In this document: in pieces, positions 33,836 to 42,983 of the stretch
Layout of the letters: every line of letters begins with the position of its first letter
Numbering within the stretch: the first letter of the stretch is position 1
From: CAYUQT01 sp964596165
Lineage (GTDB): Bacteria > Planctomycetota > Phycisphaerae > UBA1845 > JAFGLZ01
Length of the DNA: 64,000 nt
Direction: 5' to 3'
Assembly (NCBI GenBank): GCA_964596165.1
Contig: CAZQTW010000027.1
Location: 1-64,000 of the forward strand
Notes under the pieces: model-generated
Database searches by the model: none
What the model was told of the DNA's origin: nothing
Seen by the model: only the letters and a program-made list of their open reading frames with translations
Program-made: the position numbers and the translations under genes

Positions 33836-34162
33836 GGCAGGCTCCCTTTCCTCTCGCTGGGGGTTCTGGGCAAGGCGAGTACCACCGCGCGGGTCCGGAA
33901 AACCCGGCGGATCGATCGTACAAGATACTATATGACAATGGGTTATGATACCATCCGCAGGTATTCCAACGGGGTAGGTCTTTCGGATTGTGCCGGACAT
34001 GATGCGTCGACTCAACACGCGAACCATTTGAGGGGATCGACGGGGCACAGCCTTAGGTCCTACAACGGGTTGCGCGTGTTGGCAGCTCGCAACGACTCGT
34101 TGTCCGGGCGACACACGACAAGCGGGTGTCGGATGACGCAAAACGGACCTTGCAGATCAGGT
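33836..34162. other. Intergenic region, no supported gene
   Basis: About 330 bases between the small ORF and the MDR dehydrogenase. An AT-rich patch at 33920-33955 (around ATACTATATGAC and GGTTATGATACC) could hold a promoter for either direction, but no spaced -35 is convincing. Nothing else is evident. Confidence 0.4.
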
Positions 34163-35119
34163 CTACTCGCCGATTCGCAGCAAGACCTTGATCATCTGCG
34201 GCTCGGCGGCCAGGTGCATCGCTTCAACTCCGCGGGTGAGCGGCAGGCTTCGGCTGATCATCGAGGAGACGTCGATCTGACGGCGGGCCAGCGCGCCGAT
34301 CGCCTCGGGGAAGGGTCCACACCGGCTCCCCAGTACGGTCACCTCGTCGACAACCAGCGGGGCCAAACGGACCTGCGACCCCGCGGCGTACGTGCTCTTC
34401 AGGACGATTGTTCCCCGCGGACGGACGATCTGCATCGCCAGTTCCAACCCGGCCGGATTGCCCGTGCACTCCACAACCACGTCGTGGTCTTTTTTGGGAA
34501 CCAATTCGTTCACGAGGGTGGTCTGGATGCCCTTCTTCTCGCAGAAACCGAGTGTGGTTTCGTTCCTGCCGATCACGACCAATCGGCAGCCGGTTGTGGC
34601 GAGCACCTGGGCGGCGAGCAGACCCAGCCGTCCGCTGCCCAGAACGGCCACCCGCATTCTCGGCTCGATCGGCACCTGCTTGATGATTTGGAAGGCGGCC
34701 GCAAGGGGTTCGACGAATACGGCCTCCTCGTCGCCGACGGCGGGGGGAAGCTCGTGAAGATTGCGCTCGGGCAGCGCCGTCAACTCCGCGAAACAACCGT
34801 TGCGGCCGGAGATGCCCAACACCGTCCGATGCCGGCAGTGATTCGACATCCCCCCGCGACACAGGTCGCAACGACCGCAGACGCAATTGATCTCGCCGAC
34901 GACCCGTTTGCCCTCCCAGCGGCGGGAACCGCTGATAACCTGCCCGACGAACTCGTGGCCCAGAACGCCGGAGAACCCGGAGTAACCACGAGTAATTTCA
35001 AGGTCCGTGTTGCAGATGCCCGCGGAGCGCACCCGGATGAGGGCTTCGCCCTTGGGCGGCGCCGGGTCGGGGTGATTCTTTCGCAGGGCCAGTTTGCCGT
35101 CAAAGACCAGTGCCAGCAC
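34163..35119 (-). CDS. Zinc-dependent medium-chain dehydrogenase/reductase
   Basis: 318 residues starting at a GTG at 35119, 9 bases after the HEAT-protein stop, so it is the last gene of a murI-HEAT-dehydrogenase operon. Catalytic zinc ligands appear in SAGICNTDLEI (Cys) and VLGHEFVGQV (His, Glu). The structural zinc site is the four-Cys pattern in NCVCGRCDLCRGGMSNHC. The NAD-binding region is RVAVLGSGRLGLLAAQVLATTGC. The protein is a little short for MDR enzymes (usually about 340-350 residues), with a compact C-terminus. It is likely an alcohol or polyol dehydrogenase; substrate unknown. Confidence 0.87.
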   Translation of the reverse strand: MLALVFDGKLALRKNHPDPAPPKGEALIRVRSAGICNTDLEITRGYSGFSGVLGHEFVGQVISGSRRWEGKRVVGEINCVCGRCDLCRGGMSNHCRHRTVLGISGRNGCFAELTALPERNLHELPPAVGDEEAVFVEPLAAAFQIIKQVPIEPRMRVAVLGSGRLGLLAAQVLATTGCRLVVIGRNETTLGFCEKKGIQTTLVNELVPKKDHDVVVECTGNPAGLELAMQIVRPRGTIVLKSTYAAGSQVRLAPLVVDEVTVLGSRCGPFPEAIGALARRQIDVSSMISRSLPLTRGVEAMHLAAEPQMIKVLLRIGE

Positions 35120-35128
35120 GCGGGGTTC

Positions 35129-35998
35129 TCACTCGGTTCCTTCTTTCCGCTCCCCTTGCCACAATAGAAACAGGTCGCGGGTTCCGTCGCGCGTCCGCTC
35201 CCAAAGGTTCTTCTGTGCCGGGGGGTTCTGCCAGGCCGTGTCCTCGATCTGGCCCTCGGGGCGCGTGGTCGTTATCGCGTCGCCGTGTTCGGCCAGCCAT
35301 GTCCGCCAAGCATCGGCATCATAATTCTGTCGCTGTCCGGTCAGTTTCTCGAGAGACCTCTCCGCTTCGTACCGGACGGCGAAATCGCGATCCTCCACGG
35401 CCTGTACCAGGATGGTGAGGGCATCGGGGCTGGGGTAGTTGCCCAGACCGTGGGCGGCGCAGATCCGCACGTTGCGATCGGGGTCTTCGGTCACGAGGCG
35501 GATGAGGGTCTTGCGGGCCCAGTCCCGCTTGTCCACGGGGATTGAGCCGAAATCCGACATGTAGCTAATGACTTCCGTTGCGTCCCATCGCACCTCCGGT
35601 GGTGCGGGGGCGACCTTGGGAAAGTCCTTCTGATTCAGGATCATCAGCAGCGGTTCGACCACGCGTTCGTCCGAGGCCCGACGCAACCCCTTGATCGCCA
35701 TGCAGCGGACCTGTGGGTCGGGATCGGTCTTCGCGATACTCGCGAAGACTTTCACCGCCCATTCGGACGTCGCTTGGTTGCTCTTGAGGACATCGGTCAA
35801 CAGTTTTCGCCGCTGGTCGGCGTCTTCGGTCTGAATGGCCTCGATCGCCCGTTGCTGGGGGGTCCGCTTGGTCAAAAGTTCCTGGATCTTGGTGTTGATC
35901 GCCGAATCGATGTCGGCCTGACTCTTGCCGCATGCGGGGATGGCGGCCACAACCAGCGACACGAACGCGCCGGCCGTTGCCCTAATCCGGACACTCAC
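35129..35998 (-). CDS. HEAT-repeat lipoprotein
   Basis: 289 residues from a GTG at 35998, a choice that gives a signal peptide (RIRATAGAFVSLVVAAIPAC) with lipobox Cys at about 23; a longer ATG frame begins at 36055. It overlaps the end of murI by 17 bases. Four or five helical HEAT/PBS-lyase-like repeats follow (DPDPQVRCMAIKGLRRASDERVVEPLL, PDRNVRICAAHGLGNYPSPDALTILV, DFAVRYEAERSLEKLTG), then a short Trp-rich tail. HEAT lipoproteins act as binding scaffolds; the partner is unknown. Its position between murI and the dehydrogenase is probably just shared transcription. Confidence 0.75.
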   Translation of the reverse strand: MSVRIRATAGAFVSLVVAAIPACGKSQADIDSAINTKIQELLTKRTPQQRAIEAIQTEDADQRRKLLTDVLKSNQATSEWAVKVFASIAKTDPDPQVRCMAIKGLRRASDERVVEPLLMILNQKDFPKVAPAPPEVRWDATEVISYMSDFGSIPVDKRDWARKTLIRLVTEDPDRNVRICAAHGLGNYPSPDALTILVQAVEDRDFAVRYEAERSLEKLTGQRQNYDADAWRTWLAEHGDAITTTRPEGQIEDTAWQNPPAQKNLWERTRDGTRDLFLLWQGERKEGTE

Positions 35999-36842
35999 CG
36001 GAACTGATTGGAGACGTCTCGGCAAAGAACAACTCCGGGGACACCCAAACAACATCCGTGATCGACTGTCCCAAGAAGCGAGACCCCACTGCTTGAAAGC
36101 GATGGGGATTGTCGCTCACATAACACTTCAATGTACCTCCCGATGTCTTCGGGGACAAGGAGCCCGCCCCCTTCAACATCCGAGCGACGTGCATGGCTGT
36201 CTGCTCGGCCGAGTCCACCAGCATCACGCCGCCCCCAAAGAACGACGCCATTGCAGGCTTCAATAGCGGGTAATGCGTGCAGCCGAGCACGACGACGCTG
36301 GGGCCTAAGGCTCGCAACGGGTCGAGGTACTCCGACAAGACCAGCTTCACCACCGGATCGTCCGGACGCCGCCCCTCCTCGACCATGGGCACGAGAAGCG
36401 GGCAGGCCTTCTGAACGACTGGAAGGTGGGGGTGTCGAGCTTGAATTGCCTTGCGGTAGGCGTCGGAGGCAATAGTGGCTTCGGTGGCGATGACGGCGAC
36501 GGTCCGGCCGCCGGCGGCGGCGACGGCCGCCGTCGCACCGGGTTCCACCACGCCGCAGACAGGAACGCTGAGCCATTTCTCGAGCGAGGGCATGGCGTTC
36601 GCCGACGCCGTATTGCAGGCCACCACGATCAGTTTGGGATCGAACCGCAGCAGGAACGCGCAGTCCTCGCGGGCGAACCGGGTGACCGTTTCCCCGCTCT
36701 TGGTGCCGTAGGGGACGCGCGCCGTATCGCCGAAGTAAACGATGTCCTCACCCGGCATCTGACGTTGGAGCTCCGCCACCACCGTCAGACCGCCGATACC
36801 GCTGTCAAATACGCCAATCGGTCGCACATCACCGTGACTCAT
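35982..36842 (-). CDS. murI: Glutamate racemase
   Basis: 286 residues from the ATG at 36842, with GGAAGGATCC directly upstream; a longer reading frame extends to 37283 but without support. MurI makes D-glutamate for peptidoglycan. It has the two catalytic Cys regions: IVVACNTASANAMPSLEKW and VLGCTHYPLLKPAM. Also present are PIGVFDSGIGGLTV and EDIVYFGDTARVPYG, which bind the substrate. The length fits the family (about 260-290). It heads an operon with the HEAT lipoprotein and MDR dehydrogenase. Confidence 0.95.
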   Translation of the reverse strand: MSHGDVRPIGVFDSGIGGLTVVAELQRQMPGEDIVYFGDTARVPYGTKSGETVTRFAREDCAFLLRFDPKLIVVACNTASANAMPSLEKWLSVPVCGVVEPGATAAVAAAGGRTVAVIATEATIASDAYRKAIQARHPHLPVVQKACPLLVPMVEEGRRPDDPVVKLVLSEYLDPLRALGPSVVVLGCTHYPLLKPAMASFFGGGVMLVDSAEQTAMHVARMLKGAGSLSPKTSGGTLKCYVSDNPHRFQAVGSRFLGQSITDVVWVSPELFFAETSPISSGECPD

Positions 36843-36885
36843 GGATCCTTCCACCTCTGTCCTGGTATCCCACCGCCGGATTATC

Positions 36886-36977
36886 GCCGCCTCCAGCGGC
36901 TCTGTCCACGGCACGTTCGCCGGTGAATGCAGGTTGCATTTCCGACCGAAGGTTCTACGATGTTCGTCAACGGTCGG
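36886..36977. repeat. Cluster of three inverted repeats upstream of murI
   Basis: GCCGC-CTCCA-GCGGC at 36886-36900, AATGCA-GGT-TGCATT at 36926-36940, and CCGACCG (36942-36948) with CGGTCGG (36971-36977), 22 bases apart. All lie in the murI leader/promoter region or next to the decayed ORF; a regulatory role is possible but unproven. Confidence 0.4.
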
Positions 36978-37004
36978 AGCGTGACCTCGTCGAAGAAGTG
37001 ACTC

Positions 37005-37278
37005 TTGACCGCGACTGTGCGATTTCGAGGTGGGGTTTCCATTCGTCTTACGGACGAACGATGGTCGCACAGTGTGGAGGAACACAGTGAGCTTGCCGGA
37101 TTTCGCGAAGCGGTGCTTCAGGCGCTGACAGATGCGGAACGAGTCGTCCCGGGCCGGTCGGGCGAACTCCTCGCTGTCCCATGCGACCGACAGCGAATTG
37201 ACGGATAACGACGTAATCATCCGATACGAGGGTGACGAGATAGTCGGTCTGACGATACTCCACGCCAGTACCCGCTGA
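37005..37278 (+). pseudogene. Decayed toxin-like/DUF2283-like gene remnant
   Basis: From 37005 the frame reads SIRLTDERWSHSVEEHSELAGF then REAVLQALTDAERVVPGRSGELLAV, resembling small phage- or toxin-like proteins that end with a K/R-rich strand, but it stops early at 37208 (RQRIDG). In a different forward frame, 37178-37278 reads ATDSELTDNDVIIRYEGDEIVG followed by LTILHASTR and stop, matching the C-terminal end of DUF2283 proteins. The two reading frames abut, as if a deletion joined the start of one gene to the end of a DUF2283 gene. No ribosome site is evident; the region is probably non-functional. Confidence 0.5.
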
Positions 37279-37406
37279 CACACCGGTATGATGCGGGAGC
37301 CTTGACCAGACAGGACAAGCTTGACAGGATCGCATACTCATCCGGCGGTGTCTCTTGTCAAATCAGCTCGGCACGAACCGATCATGCTTGTCCAAGGAGT
37401 AATAGG

Positions 37407-40400
37407 ATGTCTGCACGCTGCCGGTTCGTCGTGAAGCTCTCTACCGCCATACTGACGGCGTTGTGTGTGCATCCATCCGCCTGGTCCCTCCAGGGTGCGT
37501 TGATGGGAGCACAAGATGCGCCCCGCGGTATTCCTCTCAAGCCCGATCCGCCGCCGGCGATCGACGGCGATCTGGCCGAATGGTCCGGCGTGCCCAATGC
37601 CCTTACACTTCAGCAGGCCGACCAGGTCGTCCATGGGCGCGACAAATGGTCGTCGCCCACGGATCTGAGCGCGACGGTATGGCTCGCCTGGCGCAACGAA
37701 TACCTCTTCATCGCGGCGGATGTGACCGACGATCGTTTCCGCCAGACCGAGAGCGGTCGGAATCTCTGGAAAGGGGATCATGTAGAGCTGTACATCGATG
37801 CGGATCCCGATGCAGAGCCTCAGCGAAGGACACTAGGCAAGGGACAGTATCACTTCGGGTTCAGCCCGGGCAACTTCCGGCGGACGGGTGATGCCCTGTT
37901 CGATCTAAAACCCGAGGCCGTCGTCTTCACACCCATCGGGATGATCGCCCAGGGCGTGCTGATCGCCGCACGACAGACGGACAAGGGCTACGCGATTGAG
38001 GCCGCCGTACCCTGGTCGTTGGTCGGAGCCAAGCCGACGGTCGGTGCGCCGATGGGGTTGGAAGTCGGCGTGTCCGACACCGACGGCGAGGAGGCGGTTC
38101 AGGAAAGCCTGATGACACATTCGTCAAAGAAGTGGGCGCGAAACCGCGATCGGTTGGTCCCGTGCGTGCTGGCGCCCGCGGATGGAAAGACGCCGACCGT
38201 TGTACGGGGGATTGATATCTTCACCCCGTCGGCATCCGGCCCGCGACGGCTCGAGCTGGCGCCGGATCAGAGACAGGAGGTGACATTCGACGCTCCGCGT
38301 ACGCCGGAAGGACGCGAGGCGGTTCTCACACTCAGGGCTAGGCTGGCCACCGACCGGCCCGCGGGCTACACCGGCGCCATGCGACTGACCCTCAACAGCC
38401 GGGCGCTCGACGTCTCTCGCCTCCTGAACAAGAAACCCACTGAGCAGCGCGTGGACGGCACGACACAGAACATGGGCTCGGGCGATCTGCTCGTGGTGGG
38501 CTACGCCCCCGATTTCGACTCGCCCGACGCGCACCCGAGTTACGCCTTTCGACGCGCGAAGGTATGTAGTTTCGACCTCCGCGTGACCGACCTGCTGCGA
38601 GAGAAGGGCAATACGCTGGTCGTTCAAAACGCCATTGGCCACGGATTGAAGAACCCCCTCATCGTCGCCGACGGCCGGATTGAGTTTCGATCGCCCGCCG
38701 AGATGCCCAAGAAGAAAGGCCCGCCCACGGGACCGCTTGCCGTCTGCGAACCGGCGTCATCCCACAGGGTGGACTACGCGTTCCAAGAACGCCCCGACGG
38801 CACCTTGCACATCGTTCTGCCGGCTCGCCCGTCATTCGGTAACGGCGAGGCCTTCGGCATCACCTCCGAATTCTCAACCCCCGAGCCCAACTGGCAGCGG
38901 ACGTCCAATCGCTTCTTCACCCTTGACCGGAGAATCGATCGCCACGACGAGGCCATCGTGATTCACGACACGTTCACCAACCTGACCAATGAGAACCTGC
39001 CGCTCATGCAGCGGCATCGCGCCTCATGCCTGGGCGGCGCGGGCTGGAAACAGGTCTGGCTGGCCGGGCTGTTCCCCGCGTCGAAAACCGGAACCTCATC
39101 CCATTCCGCCAACCCGACGGTTTTCGGCGCCGCCGACCGGTCCGGCGTCGGCCTGATGCCGTTGGACGATGTCTTTCAGGTGCACGTGACCACCTTCAGC
39201 GACGGTCGTACGATCGGTTTGGCGGACAACAACCTGGTCCTCAAGCCCAAGGCCACCCACACGTCGGAATGGGTGATCGTCTTGACCGCCGCGCCCGACT
39301 ATTTCGCCTTTATCAACGCCGCGCGTCGGCTGCGCGACGTGAACTTCACGTTCGACGGGACGTTTGCGTTTCTCCGGGCCAACCCGACGCTGACCGGCAA
39401 GTGGACGGATAAGCAGCTCACCGATTTCGTCCGATTCAAGGACACAAGGTGGCTGTGCTCGAGCATCGACTACCCCCGTTACAAGGGCGACTATCCTCAC
39501 GGCACGGCCTTCCAGACGCTCGATCATTCCTACCGTAAGCAACACATCGCCAGGCTGCGAGGTCTGATGCCCGATGTAAAGCACCTGGTGTACTTTCATT
39601 GTTTCATCGACGTGCTGGACGGGTCCGATACCCGGTACGCCGATGCTCGCCTGCTCCGCAGTGACGGGACGCAGGCGAACTACGGCCGGCCCCAGCACAA
39701 GATCTTCACCCCCACGGATACGAACGCCTATGGCCGCGAGGTCGCCAAGAACGTGGACATCATCCTGGATCAGATCGGCAGCGACGGGGTCTATTGGGAC
39801 GAGCTGGAATACAGCGCGTATCAATACCACTATGGCCCGCCTTGGGACGGCGTCAGCGCCGACATCGATCCCAAGACGATGAAGATCGCGCGGCTGAAAA
39901 GTTCGGTGACGTTGCTCAGTCAACCCTGGCGGATTGCGTTGGCCCAACGAATCATGGCCCGCGGCCCGCTGGTGGGCAACGGGGCGCCCCACACGCGAAC
40001 GATGAGCCGACTTCGGTTTCCCCGTTTTGTCGAGACGGGTTCCATCAGCAATTGCACCCGAGCGCAGCTCTTCACGCCGCTCGCGCTGGGCGATCACCTG
40101 ACGGAACGGAGCGAACTCGATGCATACAAGGTCATGCTTCGTGCCCTCGACTACGGCTGTGTCTATGCCTGGTACAACGATCTGACTGTCGTTCCGACGC
40201 ACGTCCACCTGACACGATACATGTTTCCTATCACGCCCGTGGAACTGCACGAAGGGTACATCATCGGCCGTGAACGAATCATCACGAATCGCAGCGGCCT
40301 CTTCGGATGGGGCGAGCCGGCGGGCGCTTGCGCCCACGAAGTCCACGTTTTCAACGAAGAAGGGTGCGAGGTGCCGGCGGCAGACGTTCCGAAGCACGCC

Positions 40401-40493
40401 AAGGCCATCACCCGCGACGGCAAGGCATACGTCGAGCTGCGCTTGGCGGAGGATTGGAGTGCGGCGATCGTGCGGAAGACGGCTGGTCAGTGA
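37407..40493 (+). CDS. Large exported protein with CBM9-like domain and putative glycoside-hydrolase barrel
   Basis: 1028 residues from the ATG at 37407 (AAGGAG 9 bases upstream). A signal peptide precedes a CBM9-like domain at about residues 40-230, seen in PAIDGDLAEWSGV, VWLAWRNEYLFIAADVTDD and GDHVELYIDADPDAE. The middle third is beta-rich with a second DOMON-like stretch. The last 400 residues look like a TIM-barrel enzyme: WLCSSIDYPRYKGDYPHG, HLVYFHCFIDV and DQIGSDGVYWDELEYSAYQ, where an Asp-Glu pair (about 790) is a candidate acid/base. CBM9 domains bind reducing ends of glucans/xylans. No known GH family could be named with confidence. It converges with speA; their ends are 12 bases apart. 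Confidence 0.7.
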   Translation: MSARCRFVVKLSTAILTALCVHPSAWSLQGALMGAQDAPRGIPLKPDPPPAIDGDLAEWSGVPNALTLQQADQVVHGRDKWSSPTDLSATVWLAWRNEYLFIAADVTDDRFRQTESGRNLWKGDHVELYIDADPDAEPQRRTLGKGQYHFGFSPGNFRRTGDALFDLKPEAVVFTPIGMIAQGVLIAARQTDKGYAIEAAVPWSLVGAKPTVGAPMGLEVGVSDTDGEEAVQESLMTHSSKKWARNRDRLVPCVLAPADGKTPTVVRGIDIFTPSASGPRRLELAPDQRQEVTFDAPRTPEGREAVLTLRARLATDRPAGYTGAMRLTLNSRALDVSRLLNKKPTEQRVDGTTQNMGSGDLLVVGYAPDFDSPDAHPSYAFRRAKVCSFDLRVTDLLREKGNTLVVQNAIGHGLKNPLIVADGRIEFRSPAEMPKKKGPPTGPLAVCEPASSHRVDYAFQERPDGTLHIVLPARPSFGNGEAFGITSEFSTPEPNWQRTSNRFFTLDRRIDRHDEAIVIHDTFTNLTNENLPLMQRHRASCLGGAGWKQVWLAGLFPASKTGTSSHSANPTVFGAADRSGVGLMPLDDVFQVHVTTFSDGRTIGLADNNLVLKPKATHTSEWVIVLTAAPDYFAFINAARRLRDVNFTFDGTFAFLRANPTLTGKWTDKQLTDFVRFKDTRWLCSSIDYPRYKGDYPHGTAFQTLDHSYRKQHIARLRGLMPDVKHLVYFHCFIDVLDGSDTRYADARLLRSDGTQANYGRPQHKIFTPTDTNAYGREVAKNVDIILDQIGSDGVYWDELEYSAYQYHYGPPWDGVSADIDPKTMKIARLKSSVTLLSQPWRIALAQRIMARGPLVGNGAPHTRTMSRLRFPRFVETGSISNCTRAQLFTPLALGDHLTERSELDAYKVMLRALDYGCVYAWYNDLTVVPTHVHLTRYMFPITPVELHEGYIIGRERIITNRSGLFGWGEPAGACAHEVHVFNEEGCEVPAADVPKHAKAITRDGKAYVELRLAEDWSAAIVRKTAGQ

Positions 40494-40505
40494 GTCGCCC
40501 GTCAC

Positions 40506-42473
40506 TCAGCGGGGCATTTCGATGGCTCCATTTCCATTCTCACGGAGGTAGGTGTAGCCTTGTAGTCCCCGTTCGTAGCGGCTCAGCATGTAGGCGGACT
40601 CTTCCAGACTGATCCGACCGGCCCGGACGGCGGCCTCGACGCTCTGCCGCAGGCGGCTGATCAGCGTGGTACTGTCGTACTGGACGTAACTGAGAATCTC
40701 CCGAATCGTGTCGGCCTTCACGACGTGGTCGACCTGGTACCCGCCCTCGTCGCACACGCTGATGTGGACGGCGTCGGTGTCGCCGAACAGATTGTGCATG
40801 TCGCCGAGGATCTCCTGGTATGCCCCGGTCAGGAAGACGCCGATCAAGTACTCCTTGCCGTTGGGGGCATGCAGCTCGAGGACGTCCTTGACGTCCTTCA
40901 GGTCGATGAAACGGTCGATCTTGCCGTCCGAATCGCACGTGACGTCGGCGAGCGTGCCGCGACGCGTCGGTTCCTCGTTCAATCGCTGGAGCGGGACGAC
41001 GGGGAACAACTGCCCGACCGCCCAGAAGTCCGGCACCGATTGGAACGCCGAAAAATTGCAGAAGTAGGTGTCGCTCAGCGCCCGTTCGAGCGGCTGCAGC
41101 TCCTCGGGAACGTATTCCAGATCTCGGACGATGCGAAGGATCTTCTGGCAGCAGGCCCAGAAGAGGGTCTCCACCTGGCTGTGCCCGACCAGCGACAGAT
41201 AGCCGAGCTTGAACATCGTCATGGCCTTGTCGCGATAATCCATCGCGTCGTGGAAGGCCTCTTGTACGTTCTTGCGCGTGATGCTGTTGTAGCACTCGTG
41301 CAAGTCGTGGAGGATGTCGGGGCTGTTCTCCGGCAGATGCTCCGGCACGTCGGCCGATGCGAACTCGCTCACGCCCAGGACGTTGAGAATCAGCACGGAG
41401 TGATGCGCGACAATGGCGCGGCCGGACTCGGACACGATGGTCGGGTGCGGCACGCCGGCCTTGTCGCAGGCCTCCATCGCGTGCGCGATGACGTCGTTGG
41501 CGTATTCCTGCACCGTGTAGTTTGTGCTGCTGGGAAAATTGGTCTGCGACCCGTCGTAGTCCACCGCCAGCCCGCCACCCACGTCGAGATACTTCAGATT
41601 GCCCCCGAGTCTCGCGAGCTCGACGAAGATTCGACACGCCTCTTCGAGCCCGTCGCGGATCGCCCGGATGTTCGTGATTTGACTGCCCAGGTGGAAGTGC
41701 AGGAGCTGGAGGCAGTCGATTGCCTCGCTGGCCTTCAGATACTCGGCCGCGCGGACGAGTTCGGTGATCGTCAGGCCGAACTTGCTGCGGTCGCCGCCCG
41801 AACCTTCCCATCGACCGGAGCCGCGACTCGTCAATTTCACCCGGACCCCGATCATCGGCTTGACGTCCAGCTTGCGCGCGGCGTCCAGAATCAGCTCCAA
41901 CTCGCTGAATTTTTCGACGACAGGAATGATTCGCCGGCCGATCTTGGTGGCCAGCAGGACCATTTCCACGAATTCGCTGTCTTTGTAACCGTTGCAGATG
42001 ATCAGCGGGTCGGGGCTGTCCAGCATGGCCAGCACCGCCAGCAATTCCGGTTTGCTGCCGGCTTCGAGGCCGAAGTGATAAGGACGGCCGTAGCGGATGA
42101 TTTCCTCGACCACGTGGCGCTGCTGGTTGACTTTGATCGGATACACGCCCATGTACTGCCCGGCGTAGTTGTAGGACTGGATCGCCGTCTGGAACGCGCC
42201 GTGGAGCGTTTCGATCCGATCGCGGAGAATGTCGCTGAAGCGCAATAGCATCGGCAATTCGATGCCGCGGCGGACGAGGGCGTCGACGAGTTCCTTGAGG
42301 TCGAGGCGAGGACCCGTGGCGCCGCGCGGCATGACTTCGATGTGACCCTTCTCGTTGATATCGAAGTAGCTCTTGCCCCAATTCGCGATGTTGTAGAGTT
42401 CGAGCGAGTCCTGGATGCGCCAGTTGCGCATCGCATCATACGTGCCCGAGTTGACCAGCTTGGCTCTGCCCAA
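40506..42473 (-). CDS. speA: Biosynthetic arginine decarboxylase
   Basis: 655 residues from a TTG at 42473 with AAAGGGG about 8 bases upstream; an internal ATG at 42431 is the alternative. The enzyme makes agmatine from arginine for polyamine synthesis, using PLP. Family features include YNIANWGKSYFDINEKGH, the PLP-Lys motif GVYPIKVNQQRHVVEEI, PVVEKFSEL, GSGRWEGSGGDRSKFGLT, DVGGGLAVDYDGS, and SLVGHSQVETLFWACCQ with NFSAFQSVPDFWAVGQ at the C-terminus. Length agrees with long SpeA enzymes (about 630-660). A well-spaced promoter lies upstream. Confidence 0.94.
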   Translation of the reverse strand: MGRAKLVNSGTYDAMRNWRIQDSLELYNIANWGKSYFDINEKGHIEVMPRGATGPRLDLKELVDALVRRGIELPMLLRFSDILRDRIETLHGAFQTAIQSYNYAGQYMGVYPIKVNQQRHVVEEIIRYGRPYHFGLEAGSKPELLAVLAMLDSPDPLIICNGYKDSEFVEMVLLATKIGRRIIPVVEKFSELELILDAARKLDVKPMIGVRVKLTSRGSGRWEGSGGDRSKFGLTITELVRAAEYLKASEAIDCLQLLHFHLGSQITNIRAIRDGLEEACRIFVELARLGGNLKYLDVGGGLAVDYDGSQTNFPSSTNYTVQEYANDVIAHAMEACDKAGVPHPTIVSESGRAIVAHHSVLILNVLGVSEFASADVPEHLPENSPDILHDLHECYNSITRKNVQEAFHDAMDYRDKAMTMFKLGYLSLVGHSQVETLFWACCQKILRIVRDLEYVPEELQPLERALSDTYFCNFSAFQSVPDFWAVGQLFPVVPLQRLNEEPTRRGTLADVTCDSDGKIDRFIDLKDVKDVLELHAPNGKEYLIGVFLTGAYQEILGDMHNLFGDTDAVHISVCDEGGYQVDHVVKADTIREILSYVQYDSTTLISRLRQSVEAAVRAGRISLEESAYMLSRYERGLQGYTYLRENGNGAIEMPR

Positions 42474-42983
42474 CGTGTTTCCCCTTTCAAGCCGTAAAGC
42501 TGTAGGGTCCGCGGTTCTTCCCTTGCGGACCCTTCCGTTGGCCCTCCTGGCTCTTCGCCGAACTCATCGTGCGTCCGATGCAGGATGCAATCTGTCTTTG
42601 AACAATTATCGTCATCACAAGGTCGTTTGTCAGCGCCAATCCGCTTTTCTTTGAAAAAAAGTGTCAAGCGGGTCGCCGTGTGCTTTCCCTTCAGGGGCCG
42701 TCTCCGACGGCGATCTTTCGTCGGATGCCGCGCCCGGCTCGACGTCGCCGGCCGACGACGCGGGCATGCGTTGCCCGACACGTCCGCGCCGGGCCTTCGC
42801 TTCGCTCGAGCATGCCATCCAACTCCGCATCGTCTTGGGGCGACTCGCCCGGCACGGCCGGCATTCGGCGGCATCCGCAAAACGCCTTGTCGTCGCCCAT
42901 CCCGACGCCCTAAGATGCGCGCTCGGCGCTTTCCGGGCACGCGGACGCCCTGCGAAGAACACACCAAGAAGACGGAGCCGACT
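42474..42983. other. Divergent intergenic region between speA and the GH95-like gene
   Basis: 510 bases. It holds the speA promoter at 42605-42633 and an A-tract at 42653-42660. GC content rises sharply towards the GH95-like gene. Arg/Ala-rich short frames are visible in it, but no ribosome site or conserved motif supports a gene. Confidence 0.5.
42605..42633 (-). promoter_or_regulatory. speA promoter (-35 CTGACA, -10 GATAAT)
   Basis: On the reverse strand CTGACA at 42633-42628 and GATAAT at 42610-42605 are separated by 17 bases; each hexamer matches the sigma-70 consensus at five of six positions. Transcription would begin near 42598, giving a 125-base leader before the TTG start at 42473. 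Confidence 0.5.

Noticed and set aside
40725..42248. 507-residue forward open frame inside speA
   Set aside because: Antisense of speA, which has full arginine decarboxylase motifs and a promoter.
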